A stretch of 64,000 bases of DNA from Paraburkholderia caballeronis (GCF_900104845.1 NZ_FNSR01000001.1:2976001-3040000), one strand, 5' to 3'; shown: positions 17,769-27,478, counted from the stretch's first letter. Notes: generated by a model from the letters alone, not told the origin. Translations and numbers: made by a program.

Positions 17769-17801
17769 GCGGCGGGCCGGCAACGGTCCGCCGCCGCTTT
17801 T
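17769..17801 (+). terminator. Probable Rho-independent terminator of purD
   Basis: Arms 17769-17778 and 17785-17794 pair with a single G-T wobble around a six-base loop, followed by CGC and a four-T run (17798-17801), starting about 20 bases after the purD stop. Confidence 0.65.
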
Positions 17802-17959
17802 GTGCAGACGCGCCGGCGTGCGTCCGGCCGGACATGGAGCGGACCCGCGCCGAAGCCGGCGGCCGCCGCGCAATCCGCAGCCGGACCGGGAGCACGGTGG
17901 CGTAGTTCCGCTCGGGCGACACGTTCCGGCCCCGCCGTCGTATGGCGGCGGATCGGCGC

Positions 17960-17965
17960 TACACT
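17960..17965 (+). promoter_or_regulatory. Possible -10 element for the hemF operon
   Basis: TACACT lies about 100 bases before hemF in the 316-base gap after purD. Apart from the purD terminator, no other signal is seen in that gap. Confidence 0.35.
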
Positions 17966-18063
17966 CCCGCTATGTCACGCTTTTGTCCCGCGCGGCCGCC
18001 GCGCGCGGATGAACCCGCAGAGAACCCACCCGCGCCGCCGCAGGCGACGCGCCCACCTCACCG

Positions 18064-18987
18064 ATGATCGATTCGACTCACGACAGCGCGACCGTCCGCG
18101 CATGGCTTCAGGGGCTGCAAACGCGGATCGCCGATGCGCTCGGCGCATTCGACGGCACGCCGCTCGCGACCGACGAGTGGCAGCGCGCGCCCGGCGAAAA
18201 ACTGCGCGGCGGCGGCTGCACGCGGATCCTCGAAAACGGCGGTTTCTTCGAACGCGCGGGCATCGGCTTCTCCGACGTCGCCGGCGACGCGCTGCCGCCG
18301 TCCGCGAGCGCCGTGCGCCCGCAGCTCGCGGGGCGCGGCTTCGAGGCGATGGGCGTGTCGCTCGTGCTGCATCCGCGCAACCCGTACTGCCCGACCGTGC
18401 ACATGAACGTGCGCCTGCTCGTCGCGACGAAGGCCGGCGAGCCGCCGGTGTTCTGGTTCGGCGGCGGAATGGACCTGACGCCGTATTACGGCTTCGAGGA
18501 CGACGCGCGCCACTTTCACCGCGTGTGCCGCGACGCGCTCGCGCCATACGGCGACGACCTGTATCCGCGCTTCAAGCGCTGGTGCGACGACTACTTCTTC
18601 CTGAAGCATCGCAACGAGGCGCGCGGGATCGGCGGCATCTTCTTCGACGACTTCTCCGAACCCGGTTTCGAGAAGTCGTTCGCGATGGTGAAGAGCGTCG
18701 GCGACGCGTTCCTGAACGCGTATCTGCCGATCGTCGAGAAGCGCCGCGACACCCCGTACGGCGACGCCGAGCGCGCGTTCCAGTCGTACCGGCGCGGCCG
18801 TTACGTCGAGTTCAACCTGGTCTGGGACCGCGGCACGCTGTTCGGCCTGCAAAGCGGCGGGCGCAGCGAGTCGATCCTGATGTCGATGCCGCCCGGCGCG
18901 AGCTGGCGCTACGACTGGCAGCCGCAGCCCGGCACGCCGGAAGCGCGCCTGTACACCGACTTCCTGCCCGTGCGCGACTGGGCCTGA
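18064..18987 (+). CDS. hemF: Oxygen-dependent coproporphyrinogen III oxidase
   Basis: Cytosolic enzyme (307 residues) that uses O2 to decarboxylate two propionates of coproporphyrinogen III in haem synthesis. Family landmarks are [18 protein letters not shown] (residues ~50-67), [15 protein letters not shown] (with the conserved His), [13 protein letters not shown] and the C-terminal [15 protein letters not shown]. Full length. First gene of a tight cluster: nadD starts five bases after its stop. Confidence 0.96.
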   Translation: MIDSTHDSATVRAWLQGLQTRIADALGAFDGTPLATDEWQRAPGEKLRGGGCTRILENGGFFERAGIGFSDVAGDALPPSASAVRPQLAGRGFEAMGVSLVLHPRNPYCPTVHMNVRLLVATKAGEPPVFWFGGGMDLTPYYGFEDDARHFHRVCRDALAPYGDDLYPRFKRWCDDYFFLKHRNEARGIGGIFFDDFSEPGFEKSFAMVKSVGDAFLNAYLPIVEKRRDTPYGDAERAFQSYRRGRYVEFNLVWDRGTLFGLQSGGRSESILMSMPPGASWRYDWQPQPGTPEARLYTDFLPVRDWA

Positions 18988-18991
18988 CATC

Positions 18992-19723
18992 GTGACGCGC
19001 CCTTCTTCCCCTTCCCGTCCGGACGCGCCGCCCGCGCCCGTCACGCGCCGCGTCGGCCTGCTCGGCGGCACGTTCGACCCGATCCACAACGGCCATCTCG
19101 CGCTCGCGAGGCGCTTCGCGCAACTGCTCGACCTGACCGACCTCGTGCTGCTGCCGGCCGGCCAGCCGTGGCAGAAGCCGGAGGTGTCCGCGGCGGAGCA
19201 CCGGCTCGCGATGACGCGCGCGGCGGCCGCATCGCTGTCGCTGCCGGGCGTCGCGGTCAGCGTCGACACCGACGAGATCGACCACGACGGCCCGACCTAC
19301 ACCGTCGAGACGCTGCGCCGCTGGCGCGCGCGCAACGGCCACGACGCATCGCTGACGCTGCTGATGGGCGCGGACCAGCTCGTGCATCTCGACACGTGGC
19401 ACGAATGGCGCGAGCTGTTCACCTACGCGCACATCGGCGCGGCGAGCCGGCCCGGCTTCGACCTGGCGTCGGTGCCGGCCGACGTCGCCGCCGAAATCGC
19501 GCCGCGCCGCGCCGACGCGGCCGCGCTGCGTTCGAGCGCGCACGGCCATCTGCTGCTCGACGACGCGCTCGCGCTCGACGTCTCCGCGACCGACATCCGG
19601 CGCCAGATCCGCGCGTGCGTCGCGCAGCATCGCTCAGGCGACGCGCACGGAACCGACGCCGCCGATCACGTTCCCGCGGCCGTGTGGGACTATATTCTTC
19701 AACATCATCTGTACCACGGGTAA
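18992..19723 (+). CDS. nadD: Nicotinate-nucleotide adenylyltransferase
   Basis: Adenylates nicotinate mononucleotide to deamido-NAD in NAD synthesis. The 243-residue protein has the nucleotidyltransferase motif [12 protein letters not shown] after a 26-residue Pro/Ser-rich lead, MGADQL near residue 128 and SATDIRR near 200 (the ISSTxIR-like motif). The start is a GTG at 18992, four bases after the hemF stop. An alternative start closer to VGLLGGT would need a non-ATG codon. Two bases separate its stop from rsfS, so the genes are almost certainly co-translated. Confidence 0.95.
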   Translation: MTRPSSPSRPDAPPAPVTRRVGLLGGTFDPIHNGHLALARRFAQLLDLTDLVLLPAGQPWQKPEVSAAEHRLAMTRAAAASLSLPGVAVSVDTDEIDHDGPTYTVETLRRWRARNGHDASLTLLMGADQLVHLDTWHEWRELFTYAHIGAASRPGFDLASVPADVAAEIAPRRADAAALRSSAHGHLLLDDALALDVSATDIRRQIRACVAQHRSGDAHGTDAADHVPAAVWDYILQHHLYHG

Positions 19724-19725
19724 TC

Positions 19726-20286
19726 ATGGATATCCGCAAACTGCAACGCACCATCGTCGACGCTCTCGAAGACGTAAAGGCCCAGGACATCAAGGTGTTC
19801 AACACGAGCCACCTGACCGAACTGTTCGATCGCGTGATCGTCGCGAGCGGCACGTCGAACCGGCAAACCAAGGCGCTCGCGTCCAGCGTGCGCGAGAAGG
19901 TGAAGGAAGCCGGCGGCGACATCATCAGCACCGAAGGCGAGGACATCGGCGAATGGGTGCTGGTCGATTGCGGCGACGCGGTCGTCCACATCCTTCAGCC
20001 CGCGCTGCGCCAGTACTACAACCTCGAAGAAATCTGGGGCGACAAGCCGGTGCGCGTGAAGCTCGCGACGGGCAGCCGCTTCGGCGGCGCACAACCGTCC
20101 GAGCCGCTCGACGACGAAGAGGACGAGGACGACGCGCCGGTGGCGAAGCCGGTCGCAAAATCGGCTGTGAAGCCGGCTGCAAAGTCGGCAGTGAAGCCGG
20201 CCGCGAAGTCGGCGGCAAGACCGGTCGCAAGGCCCGCCGCGAAAACCGCGCGCAAAACCGCCGCGCGCCGCAGCACCAGCAAGTGA
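19726..20286 (+). CDS. rsfS: Ribosome silencing factor RsfS with long basic tail
   Basis: RsfS (YbeB/Iojap) binds uL14 on the large ribosomal subunit and blocks joining with the small subunit in starvation. Residues 1-115 are the conserved domain ([47 protein letters not shown]). After it comes an acidic patch (DDEEDEDD) and then a Lys/Ala/Pro-rich tail of about 55 residues built on repeats of [15 protein letters not shown], resembling histone H1-like tails. At 186 residues it is well above the ~105 of E. coli. Gene order nadD-rsfS-rlmH is the classic arrangement. Confidence 0.95.
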   Translation: MDIRKLQRTIVDALEDVKAQDIKVFNTSHLTELFDRVIVASGTSNRQTKALASSVREKVKEAGGDIISTEGEDIGEWVLVDCGDAVVHILQPALRQYYNLEEIWGDKPVRVKLATGSRFGGAQPSEPLDDEEDEDDAPVAKPVAKSAVKPAAKSAVKPAAKSAARPVARPAAKTARKTAARRSTSK

Positions 20287-20311
20287 GCCGCGCCGTTCGC
20301 GCGTCGCTGCG

Positions 20312-20782
20312 ATGAAGCTCCACATCGTCGCCGTCGGCCACCGGATGCCCGACTGGATCGCCGCCGGCTTCGACGAATACACGAAGCGGATGCCGCCCGA
20401 ACTGCGGATCGAGCTTCGCGAGATCAAGCCCGAGCAACGTTCGTCGGGCCGCTCCGCGGAAAGCGTGATGGCAGCCGAGCGCCAGCGCATCGAGGCCGCG
20501 CTGCCGAAGCAGGCGCGCATCGTCGCGCTCGACGAACGCGGCAAGGACTGGACCACGATGCAGCTCGCGAACGCGCTGCCCGACTGGCAGCAGGACAGCC
20601 GCGACGTCGCGTTCCTGATCGGCGGCGCGGACGGGCTCGACCCGCAGTTGAAGGCGCGCGCCGACCTGCTGCTGCGTCTGTCGAGCCTCACGCTGCCGCA
20701 CGCAATGGTCCGCGTGCTGCTCGCCGAGCAGTTGTATCGCGCGTGGACCATCACGCAGAATCATCCGTATCATCGCGTCTGA
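20312..20782 (+). CDS. rlmH: 23S rRNA (pseudouridine1915-N3)-methyltransferase
   Basis: SPOUT-fold methyltransferase (156 residues) that methylates pseudouridine 1915 of 23S rRNA on assembled 70S ribosomes. Key segments: [33 protein letters not shown] and the C-terminal knot [18 protein letters not shown] with NHPYHR at the very end, which is needed for activity. It follows rsfS by 25 bases and matches the usual length. Confidence 0.96.
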   Translation: MKLHIVAVGHRMPDWIAAGFDEYTKRMPPELRIELREIKPEQRSSGRSAESVMAAERQRIEAALPKQARIVALDERGKDWTTMQLANALPDWQQDSRDVAFLIGGADGLDPQLKARADLLLRLSSLTLPHAMVRVLLAEQLYRAWTITQNHPYHRV

Positions 20783-20971
20783 TCGTGGACCGGCATCCGG
20801 CGCGGCGATGGCCGCCGCGCCCGGCGCCGGGTCCGGCTCGTTGCGCGCGGCCGCGCCGCGCAGCGCGGGACCGGCCATCAAGCCCGCCGGCCCCGATGCC
20901 GTCAACCCGTACGGATTCCTCTCTCTTTCCCGTTTTTCCCGCTTTTTCCCGCTTCCCTCCGAGACCCATCG

Positions 20972-21589
20972 ATGCCGTCGCCCTACCCGTTCGTCTATCT
21001 CGCCTCGCAAAGCCCGCGCCGCCAGGAGCTGCTGCAACAGCTCGGCGTGCGTTTCGAACTGCTGCTGCCGCGTCCGGACGAGGACGCCGAGGCGCTCGAA
21101 GCGGTGCTGCCGGACGAGGCGGCGGCCGACTACGTGATGCGCGTCAGCGTCGCGAAAGCCGTCGCCGCGCGCAGGCGCCTCGAAGCGGGCGGCCACGCGA
21201 ATGCGCCGATCCTGACCGCCGACACGACGGTAACGATCGACGGCCGCATTCTCGGCAAGCCGCTCGATACCGCCGACGCGGTCGCGATGCTCGCGAGCCT
21301 GCGCGGACGCGAACACGAAGTGCTGACCGCCGTCGCGGTCGTCGACGCGGACGGCGCGCTGCTGCCCGCCGCGCTGTCACGCTCGCGGGTGCGCTTCGCC
21401 GCTGCGGGCGACGCCGCGCTCGCGCGCTACGTCGCGAGCGGCGAGCCGTTCGGCAAGGCCGGCGCATACGGCATCCAGGGCCGAGCGGCAGAGTTCGTCG
21501 AACGAATCGACGGGTCCTATTCGGGTATCATGGGTTTGCCTCTGTTTGAATCCGCCGCCCTGCTGCGCGCGGCCGGCATCGACTTCTAG
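20972..21589 (+). CDS. maf: Maf-family nucleotide pyrophosphatase (dTTP/UTP type)
   Basis: House-cleaning nucleotide pyrophosphatase of 205 residues. [15 protein letters not shown] at the N-terminus is the substrate-binding loop; [15 protein letters not shown] holds the catalytic Asp; KAGAYGIQG and [13 protein letters not shown] are typical of the YhdE branch, which prefers dTTP and UTP. The gene pair maf-rng is the same as yhdE-rng in E. coli, which supports that branch. Upstream, 189 bases separate it from rlmH, including a pyrimidine tract of T/C repeats (20918-20960). It is nine bases from rng and probably co-transcribed. Confidence 0.93.
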   Translation: MPSPYPFVYLASQSPRRQELLQQLGVRFELLLPRPDEDAEALEAVLPDEAAADYVMRVSVAKAVAARRRLEAGGHANAPILTADTTVTIDGRILGKPLDTADAVAMLASLRGREHEVLTAVAVVDADGALLPAALSRSRVRFAAAGDAALARYVASGEPFGKAGAYGIQGRAAEFVERIDGSYSGIMGLPLFESAALLRAAGIDF

Positions 21590-21598
21590 AACAACACC

Positions 21599-23068
21599 AT
21601 GAACGAAGAAATCCTGATCAACGTCACGCCGCAGGAGACGCGCGTCGCGCTGGTGCAGCAAGGTGCAGTGCAGGAGCTTCATGTCGAGCGCACGCTGTCG
21701 CGCGGACGCGTCGGCAACATCTATCTCGGCAAGGTCGTGCGCGTGCTGCCGGGCATGCAGTCCGCATTCATCGACATCGGGCTCGAACGCGCCGCGTTCC
21801 TGCACGTCGCCGACATCTGGCATCCGCGCATTCCGGGCGAAACGCATCAGCCGGTCGCGCACGCGCCGATCGAAAAGACCGTGTTCGAAGGCCAGACGCT
21901 GATGGTCCAGGTCATCAAGGACCCGATCGGCACGAAGGGCGCGCGGCTGTCGACGCAGGCGAGCATCGCCGGGCGCACGCTCGTCTATCTGCCGCAGGAG
22001 CCGCACATCGGCATCTCGCAGAAGATCGAGAGCGAAGCCGAGCGCGAGGCCGTGCGCGCGCGGCTGACCGCCGTGCTGCCCGCCGACGAGAAAGGCGGCT
22101 ACATCGTGCGCACGATCGCCGAAGACGCGACGAGCGAGGAACTCGCGGCCGACGTCGCGTATCTGCGCAAGACGTGGGCGACGATCGTCGCGCAGGCGCA
22201 GCGTATGCCTGCGACGAGCCTGCTGTACCAGGACCTGAACCTCGCGCAGCGCGTGCTGCGCGACTTCGTGAACGACGAGACGACGCGCATCCAGGTCGAT
22301 TCGCGCGAAACGTTCCAGAAGCTGTCCGAGTTCGCGACCGAGTTCACGCCGGCCGTGCGGCCGTTGCTGCATCACTACACCGGCGAACGGCCGCTGTTCG
22401 ACCTGTACAGCATCGAGACCGAGATCCAGCGCGCGTTGTCGCGGCGCGTCGATCTGAAGTCCGGCGGCTACCTCGTGATCGACCAGACCGAGGCGATGAC
22501 GACGATCGACGTGAACACCGGCGGTTATGTCGGCGCGCGCAACTTCGACGACACGATCTTCAAGACGAATCTCGAAGCCGCGCATACGATCGCGCGTCAA
22601 CTGCGGCTGCGCAATCTAGGCGGCGTCATCATCATCGACTTCATCGACATGGAGAACGTCGAGCATCGCGACCAGGTGCTCGGCGAACTGAAGAAGGCGC
22701 TCTCGCGCGACCGCACGCGCGTGACCGTGAACGGCTTCTCCCAGCTCGGCCTCGTCGAGATGACGCGCAAGCGCACGCGCGAATCGCTCGCGCATGTGCT
22801 GTGCGAGCCGTGTCCGATATGCCAGGGCAAGGGGCAGGTGAAGACTGCGCGGACCGTCTGTTACGACGTGCTGCGCGAGATCCTGCGCGAGTCGCGGCAG
22901 TTCAATCCGCGCGAGTTTCGCGTGGTCGCCTCGCAACACGTGATCGACCTGTTTCTCGAAGAGGAGTCGCAGCATCTCGCGATGCTGATCGACTTCATCG
23001 GCAAGCCGGTGTCGTTGCAGGTCGAGTCGAATCTGAGCCAGGAGCAGTACGACATCGTGCTGATGTGA
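21599..23068 (+). CDS. rng: Ribonuclease G
   Basis: Endoribonuclease (489 residues) that matures the 5' end of 16S rRNA and degrades some mRNAs. An S1 domain occupies about residues 38-120 (GNIYLGKVVRVLPGMQSAFIDIGL), followed by the RNase H-like catalytic part with TTIDVNTGGYVG and IIIDFIDM, giving the metal-binding Asp residues. The zinc-link CPIC is near residues 404-407. The C-terminal scaffold of RNase E is missing, so it is RNase G rather than E. Last gene of the cluster, closed by a strong terminator 35 bases later. Confidence 0.96.
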   Translation: MNEEILINVTPQETRVALVQQGAVQELHVERTLSRGRVGNIYLGKVVRVLPGMQSAFIDIGLERAAFLHVADIWHPRIPGETHQPVAHAPIEKTVFEGQTLMVQVIKDPIGTKGARLSTQASIAGRTLVYLPQEPHIGISQKIESEAEREAVRARLTAVLPADEKGGYIVRTIAEDATSEELAADVAYLRKTWATIVAQAQRMPATSLLYQDLNLAQRVLRDFVNDETTRIQVDSRETFQKLSEFATEFTPAVRPLLHHYTGERPLFDLYSIETEIQRALSRRVDLKSGGYLVIDQTEAMTTIDVNTGGYVGARNFDDTIFKTNLEAAHTIARQLRLRNLGGVIIIDFIDMENVEHRDQVLGELKKALSRDRTRVTVNGFSQLGLVEMTRKRTRESLAHVLCEPCPICQGKGQVKTARTVCYDVLREILRESRQFNPREFRVVASQHVIDLFLEEESQHLAMLIDFIGKPVSLQVESNLSQEQYDIVLM

Positions 23069-23103
23069 TCGCGCGCGTCAGCGCGTGACGCCGCATGCGG
23101 ACC

Positions 23104-23135
23104 AAAGCCGACCTTCGAAGGTCGGCTTTTTCTTT
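23104..23135 (+). terminator. Rho-independent terminator of rng
   Basis: A fully palindromic 20-base stem (23107-23126) is followed by a T-rich tail (TTTTTCTTT) and preceded by A residues, so it could also work weakly in the reverse direction. Confidence 0.92.
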
Positions 23136-23193
23136 GAGGCATCGGTGCGGGCGGAAGCGGCGCCTCGCGATCTCCGATGCAGCCGGCCTCGAT

Positions 23194-23226
23194 CAAAAAG
23201 CGCCCGGGGCCGAGGCCCGGGGCGAA
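23194..23226 (-). terminator. Probable terminator of the DUF4148 gene
   Basis: A very GC-rich imperfect hairpin (23199-23226) is followed on the minus strand by five T residues. A second, perfect 9-bp inverted repeat with a two-base centre (23227-23246) adjoins it. Confidence 0.6.
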
Positions 23227-23406
23227 GCCATCGGCACGCCGATGGCGGAGGTATCGGTACTGCATGGCGACGCGCCGGTGTCGTCAGCCGTCATTCGATG
23301 AGGGACGACGATGGTCCGCTGCCATGACGATCATGCGTTCCGGCGCGCCGGCCAGCCGCGCCGCGTGCTCGCGACAGGCGGCGACGGCGGCGCGGTTCAT
23401 CGCGGC

Positions 23407-23718
23407 TTAGTGGCCGTACATCGCGTTCCAGTCCGAGGCCGACACGCGCGGCGCGGCCGAACCGCCCTGCGACGAGCCGGTTGCGACGCCGCCGTAGGCC
23501 GTGTTGCCGTTCGCCGCGGCCACGCGCGCTTCGGCGGCCTGAATGCCTTCCGGATAGTGCGTGTTGTCGCCGTCGCCGACGCGGTAGCCGGCCTTTTCGA
23601 GTTGCGCGAGTTCGGCGCGAACCTGTGCGCGGGTAACCGGCGCGTTCGACTGCGCGAACGAAGCGAGCGGAGCGGAAATGGCGACTGCGACGACAACGGC
23701 TTGAATCAGGGACTTCAT
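23407..23718 (-). CDS. DUF4148 domain-containing exported protein
   Basis: 103-residue small secreted protein. A clear signal peptide (MKSLIQAVVVAVAISAPLASFAQ) would be cleaved after about residue 22. The mature part has the DUF4148 pattern: VTRAQVRAELAQLEKAGYRVGDGDNTHYPEGIQAAEARVAA, then a Gly/Ser-rich linker. Such proteins are abundant in Burkholderiaceae, periplasmic, and without assigned role. An AGGT ribosome-binding site precedes the ATG. It is monocistronic, convergent with rng, with its own terminator. Confidence 0.88.
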   Translation of the reverse strand: MKSLIQAVVVAVAISAPLASFAQSNAPVTRAQVRAELAQLEKAGYRVGDGDNTHYPEGIQAAEARVAAANGNTAYGGVATGSSQGGSAAPRVSASDWNAMYGH

Positions 23719-23860
23719 GGTGGCTTACCTCCAGGTTGTGCATTCGGTCCGGAACCGGTTGGCCCGTGACCGATGTACGCAGTCTAGGAGGATCGGCGTT
23801 CAGGGTTAACCCCTACGATTTCAAAAGACAGTTCCTGGGGGTGGAAGAATGTTGTGGAAC

Positions 23861-24703
23861 TCAACCCAATGCACGCTTCAGCCTGGACTTCAGCAATGCG
23901 CGCTTGAGCCGCCAGTCCGTCTGCGGCTCGCCCACGGCATCCGAACCTTCGATCTTCTGTCCGCGACGCAGATAAAAACGATCGAACGTCGCCTGCGTGA
24001 TGCCCCACTTGTTGAGGAACTGGCGCCGCCCGTCGTTCTTCACGATCTTGCCGGTGCTCTTCTGCTGAAAGTGATAAACGAGGCTGTCGCCGACGCCAAC
24101 GAAGGTCCGGCAGCCGGCGTCCCACAACTTCATCGAGAAGTCGTTGTCGCTGCTCATGCCCGGACTCAGTTCGCTGCTGTAACCGCCGACCTTGATCCAC
24201 CAGTCGCGATGCACGAGTGTCGGCGGCCACGTCGCGCCCCGCCAATCCGAACGCGCCAGGGACGGCGCTGCGGCGACGAGATCGTCCGCACGGAACTGCG
24301 CGGCATCGCGACCGAAGTCTCCGACGACGACGCATGGATTGCCCGTATCGACCGGCTCGATCATCGTGCCCGACAACATGAAGAGGTCCGACGGCATCTG
24401 CGCCATGCGGCGCGCGAGTGCATCGTCCCAGCCCGGGCAGCAGTACATGTCGTCGTTCATGTAGACGACGTAATCGCGCGTGGCCCGCGCGGCGGCAAGA
24501 TTGACCGCATGACAAATCCCGATGTTGCCGGGCGACGCGGTGTGCTCGATGCGCTGCTCGCGCACCCATGCGAGCGTGCCGTCCGAGCCGTCGTTCACGT
24601 GGACGATGATCTGATGCGGCTGCGTCGAATGGCGCTGCAGGCTGGCGATCACCAGTTGCAGGTACGGCAGGTTATTCCAGGTCGGAATGATGATCGAGAA
24701 CAT
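23861..24703 (-). CDS. Glycosyltransferase family 2 protein (LPS block)
   Basis: 280-residue GT-A-fold glycosyltransferase. FSIIIPTWNNLPYL opens the nucleotide-sugar domain, HVNDGSDG follows, and YMNDDMY near residue 82 gives the metal-binding acidic motif (usually DxD). SDNDFSMKLWDAG near 187 looks like the catalytic-base region. The start at 24703 is preferred because a TACAAT -10 box lies 28 bases upstream; a start at 24745 would be above that promoter. It opens the LPS cluster and is divergent from the O-antigen ligase, so a core sugar transferase is inferred. The sugar is not known. Confidence 0.85.
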   Translation of the reverse strand: MFSIIIPTWNNLPYLQLVIASLQRHSTQPHQIIVHVNDGSDGTLAWVREQRIEHTASPGNIGICHAVNLAAARATRDYVVYMNDDMYCCPGWDDALARRMAQMPSDLFMLSGTMIEPVDTGNPCVVVGDFGRDAAQFRADDLVAAAPSLARSDWRGATWPPTLVHRDWWIKVGGYSSELSPGMSSDNDFSMKLWDAGCRTFVGVGDSLVYHFQQKSTGKIVKNDGRRQFLNKWGITQATFDRFYLRRGQKIEGSDAVGEPQTDWRLKRALLKSRLKRALG

Positions 24704-24730
24704 CGCGGAATCGAATGACGAGGGTGTCAG

Positions 24731-24736
24731 ATTGTA
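24731..24736 (-). promoter_or_regulatory. -10 element for the GT2 gene
   Basis: TACAAT on the minus strand, 28 bases before the chosen ATG, which would give a leader of about 20 bases. No clear -35. Confidence 0.5.
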
Positions 24737-24885
24737 CCGTTCCATGGCCGGCGAATCGCCGCCGAAGCGGCTGCCTGGTCCGAACCCGCGAAGAAAAAGC
24801 CGCCCATGGCAGCGGTCGATTCGTGCCAGTCAACCCTGCGCACGGTTCATGCAGAGCGTTTCGGAGAAGCCGCCCGGCGGCCGGT

Positions 24886-24891
24886 TATAAT
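24886..24891 (+). promoter_or_regulatory. -10 element for the O-antigen ligase gene
   Basis: A perfect TATAAT about 90 bases before the ATG at 24980, implying a leader of about 80 bases. It argues against translation starts lying upstream of it. Confidence 0.5.
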
Positions 24892-24979
24892 GCCCCTCGC
24901 CTCCCATATCACGAAAAGTGACAGAACACGCCTGCCGCGGGTCGTGCCGCCTCAAGGCCGAGTCAACGTATCTTTGCCC

Positions 24980-26251
24980 ATGATTCATTCGCCCCGTCTG
25001 ACCTGGACCGTCGGCATCCTGCTGTTTCTTGCCCCGGCGGTCAATCTCATGTGGCGCGGCGGAACCGGTTACTGCTTCTTCGCGCTGCTCCTGATGTCGC
25101 TCGTCATCGCGTTCACTCACGGGCGCGGCAAGTCCTGGTTCGAGCCGCTGTGCAGCTATCGCTGGTATGCGATCGGGATGACCGCGTTCCTCGCCGCGAT
25201 CGTCGTACAGCAACTGGTGGACGGCTACTGGAAACCCCGCCAGTTCGATGCGCTGTCGCGCTTCACGCTCGCCCTGCCGATCTTCGTGATGCTGTGCCGG
25301 ATACCGTCGCGGCAATTGCGCTCGATCGGATGGGGCTGCGCGGTCGGCGCGCTCGCGGTCGGCGTCTGGGCGGTGATCGACCGGCCGGCCGGCGGCTGGA
25401 CCGACGCGACGCGCCTGAACAACGACTACACGAACGCGATCCCGTTCGGCGACACGGCGCTGCTGCTCGCGTTCCTGTCCGTCTTCACGTTCGGCTGGGA
25501 TCGGCGTCGCAGCCGGATCGCCCTGGCGATCAAACTGCTCGCGCTGCTGGCCGGCGGGTTCGTGTCCTATCTGTCGGGCACACGCGGCGGCTGGCTCGCG
25601 ATCCCGGTGTTCGTGATCCTGCTCGGCGCGCAGTACCGCTGGTTTTCCCATCCGAAGCGCATCGCGGTCACCGCGGCCATCCTGCTCGCGTGCGCCGCCG
25701 CGCTGCTCTCCACCGAGCGCATGCAGCACCGGCTCGCGGCGGCATCGTCGGATCTCACGCTGCTTCAGCGCGGCGACGAGGACACGTCGGTCGGCTTGCG
25801 CCTGCAACTGTGGCAGGCATCGCTGCGGCTCTTCAGCGGGCATCCGGTATACGGCGTCGGCAAAGGCCGGCTCGTCGACGCGCTCGGCGATCTCGCGCGG
25901 CATGGCGTCGCGAACCCGCAGATCGTGAACGAACGCGCGCACAGCGATTTTTTCTCGACGATCGCCGAAACCGGCACGATCGGCACGATATGCCTGCTGC
26001 TGTTCTATTTCGGCAACTCGGTGTACTTCTGGCGTCACCGCCGCGCGAAGGATCCTGATACGCGCACGGCCGCATATAGCGGTCTTGCGGTGTCGTCGAG
26101 CACGATCGTGTTCGGGCTGACGATCGACGTGCTCGTGCCGATCATGGTGACCGCGCTGCTCGCGCTGCTCAGCACGGCGTTTCTTGCGATGATCGAAGCG
26201 CGCCGGCGCGAACTGGACGCGGCGGCGAATCCGCGCGTCGACGCGCGGTAG
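24980..26251 (+). CDS. waaL: O-antigen ligase family membrane protein
   Basis: Polytopic inner-membrane protein (423 residues) with around ten to twelve hydrophobic segments and the Wzy_C core: SGTRGGWLAIPV near residue 200 and, after a large periplasmic loop, VYGVGKGRLVDAL and NERAHSDFFSTIAETG with the conserved His near residue 320. Ligases of this type join undecaprenyl-linked O-antigen to lipid A-core in the periplasm. The surrounding core glycosyltransferases and msbA favour ligase over polymerase. The start at 24980 is chosen because the first helix begins right after it; more upstream starts exist. Confidence 0.83.
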   Translation: MIHSPRLTWTVGILLFLAPAVNLMWRGGTGYCFFALLLMSLVIAFTHGRGKSWFEPLCSYRWYAIGMTAFLAAIVVQQLVDGYWKPRQFDALSRFTLALPIFVMLCRIPSRQLRSIGWGCAVGALAVGVWAVIDRPAGGWTDATRLNNDYTNAIPFGDTALLLAFLSVFTFGWDRRRSRIALAIKLLALLAGGFVSYLSGTRGGWLAIPVFVILLGAQYRWFSHPKRIAVTAAILLACAAALLSTERMQHRLAAASSDLTLLQRGDEDTSVGLRLQLWQASLRLFSGHPVYGVGKGRLVDALGDLARHGVANPQIVNERAHSDFFSTIAETGTIGTICLLLFYFGNSVYFWRHRRAKDPDTRTAAYSGLAVSSSTIVFGLTIDVLVPIMVTALLALLSTAFLAMIEARRRELDAAANPRVDAR

Positions 26252-26284
26252 CGACCCGCTAACGCGCGCGTTGCGGACCCGCCC

Positions 26285-27370
26285 TTACGACGACGCCATC
26301 AGCCGGTACAACGCATGCACGTGCGCATCGACGCCCGGATCGTAGACAAGGCTGCCGCAAGGGTCCGCGAGCCTCGCCGAACCGGCTCGCACGCGCGCCA
26401 GCGCCTCATGCACCGCGCGGTCGAAATCGCCGTCCATCTGCCGTGAAAAGACGATCTTCGCGGGATCGGCAACGGCTTCGGCCGACCCGACGTTATCCGC
26501 GATGACGAGCGGCGTGCCGCACATCACCGATTCGACGCCGACCAGCCCGAACGGCTCGTACACCGACGCGACGACCGTAAAATCCGCGGCAGCGAACAGG
26601 TTCTGGATGTCCCGGCAATAACCGGCATACCGGATCGTGTCGCCGGTCCTCGGCACCGGCCGGCCGGCCACCACGAGGCAGACCGGCAGATCGGTGTGCA
26701 GGAAGAACCGCTCCAGCAGGTCATACCCCTTGCGCTCGTGGCTCGTCGAGGAGAAGACGAACACCACGCGGTCGTCCGGAAGACCGAAGCGCCGCCGCGC
26801 GTCCGTACGCGCGGCGGAGTCGAGCGGCCGAAAGCGACCGGTGTCGACCGGCGGGTACAGCACGTCGATCCGATCCTCGGGTATCCGATAGAAGCGTTGC
26901 AGTTCGCGGCTCATCAACTGCGAGTGCGCGACGATCCGGCGCGCCTGCGTGTAGGTCTTGCGTTCGAGTTCGATCTGCCACGCATCGCTGCGACGGATCG
27001 CCTTGCCCGCGGCTTCGAGCGAGCCGGGATGCGTGCCGCCGCACAGCGCGACGTCCGCATACGGCGAATGATTGATCGCGAACACGCACTGCGGACGATG
27101 CCGCCTCAGCCTGCGTGCAAGCCGCCAGTTGAACGCGAGGTTGCGCAGCTTGCGCGGCGCCCAACGCACGTCGAGCGGCTGCGCATCGATCCAGCCGGCT
27201 TCTTCCATCGAGCGGTCGATCTCGCGGGCGAACAGCGTCGGCCGCAGACCCATGCGATGGAAGCCGGCGATCAGGTCGCGCGTGTAGCGCTCCGCGCCGC
27301 CGCTATTCTTCGGCGCCTGGGCGGTGAGCGCCAGGTCGGTGAGCGGAAGCGCCGCGTTCGGCTCGCGCAT
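26285..27370 (-). CDS. Glycosyltransferase family 4 protein (LPS block)
   Basis: 361-residue GT-B glycosyltransferase. The N-terminal domain has KNSGGAERYTRDLIAGFHRMG (acceptor side), and the C-terminal domain has VFVFSSTSHERKGYD, YAGYCRDIQNLFAAADF and SVYEPFGLVGVESVMCGTP, the E-x7-E donor-phosphate motif of retaining GT4 enzymes. The start at 27370 begins the conserved region; a TTG 15 bases upstream is an alternative, and a far upstream ATG is rejected because a -10 box lies between. It is convergent with waaL and divergent from the next glycosyltransferase. The sugar cannot be told. Confidence 0.87.
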   Translation of the reverse strand: MREPNAALPLTDLALTAQAPKNSGGAERYTRDLIAGFHRMGLRPTLFAREIDRSMEEAGWIDAQPLDVRWAPRKLRNLAFNWRLARRLRRHRPQCVFAINHSPYADVALCGGTHPGSLEAAGKAIRRSDAWQIELERKTYTQARRIVAHSQLMSRELQRFYRIPEDRIDVLYPPVDTGRFRPLDSAARTDARRRFGLPDDRVVFVFSSTSHERKGYDLLERFFLHTDLPVCLVVAGRPVPRTGDTIRYAGYCRDIQNLFAAADFTVVASVYEPFGLVGVESVMCGTPLVIADNVGSAEAVADPAKIVFSRQMDGDFDRAVHEALARVRAGSARLADPCGSLVYDPGVDAHVHALYRLMASS

Positions 27371-27478
27371 GATCGAATCGGACAAGGGCGGCTCTCTATC
27401 GGAAGTATGAGTCGGCGCATGGCGCACAGGCAGGCCAGCGCCGACGCCTGATGCGGATTGGACCGCGAACAACGCGGG

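Noticed and set aside
20918..20960. Pyrimidine-rich tract with a 10-base period before maf
   Set aside because: Short and only about two clear units; more likely simple slippage than a functional element.
24806..24979. N-terminal extension of the O-antigen ligase
   Set aside because: The extension has no membrane segment and lies across a perfect -10 box, so a start at 24980 is preferred.
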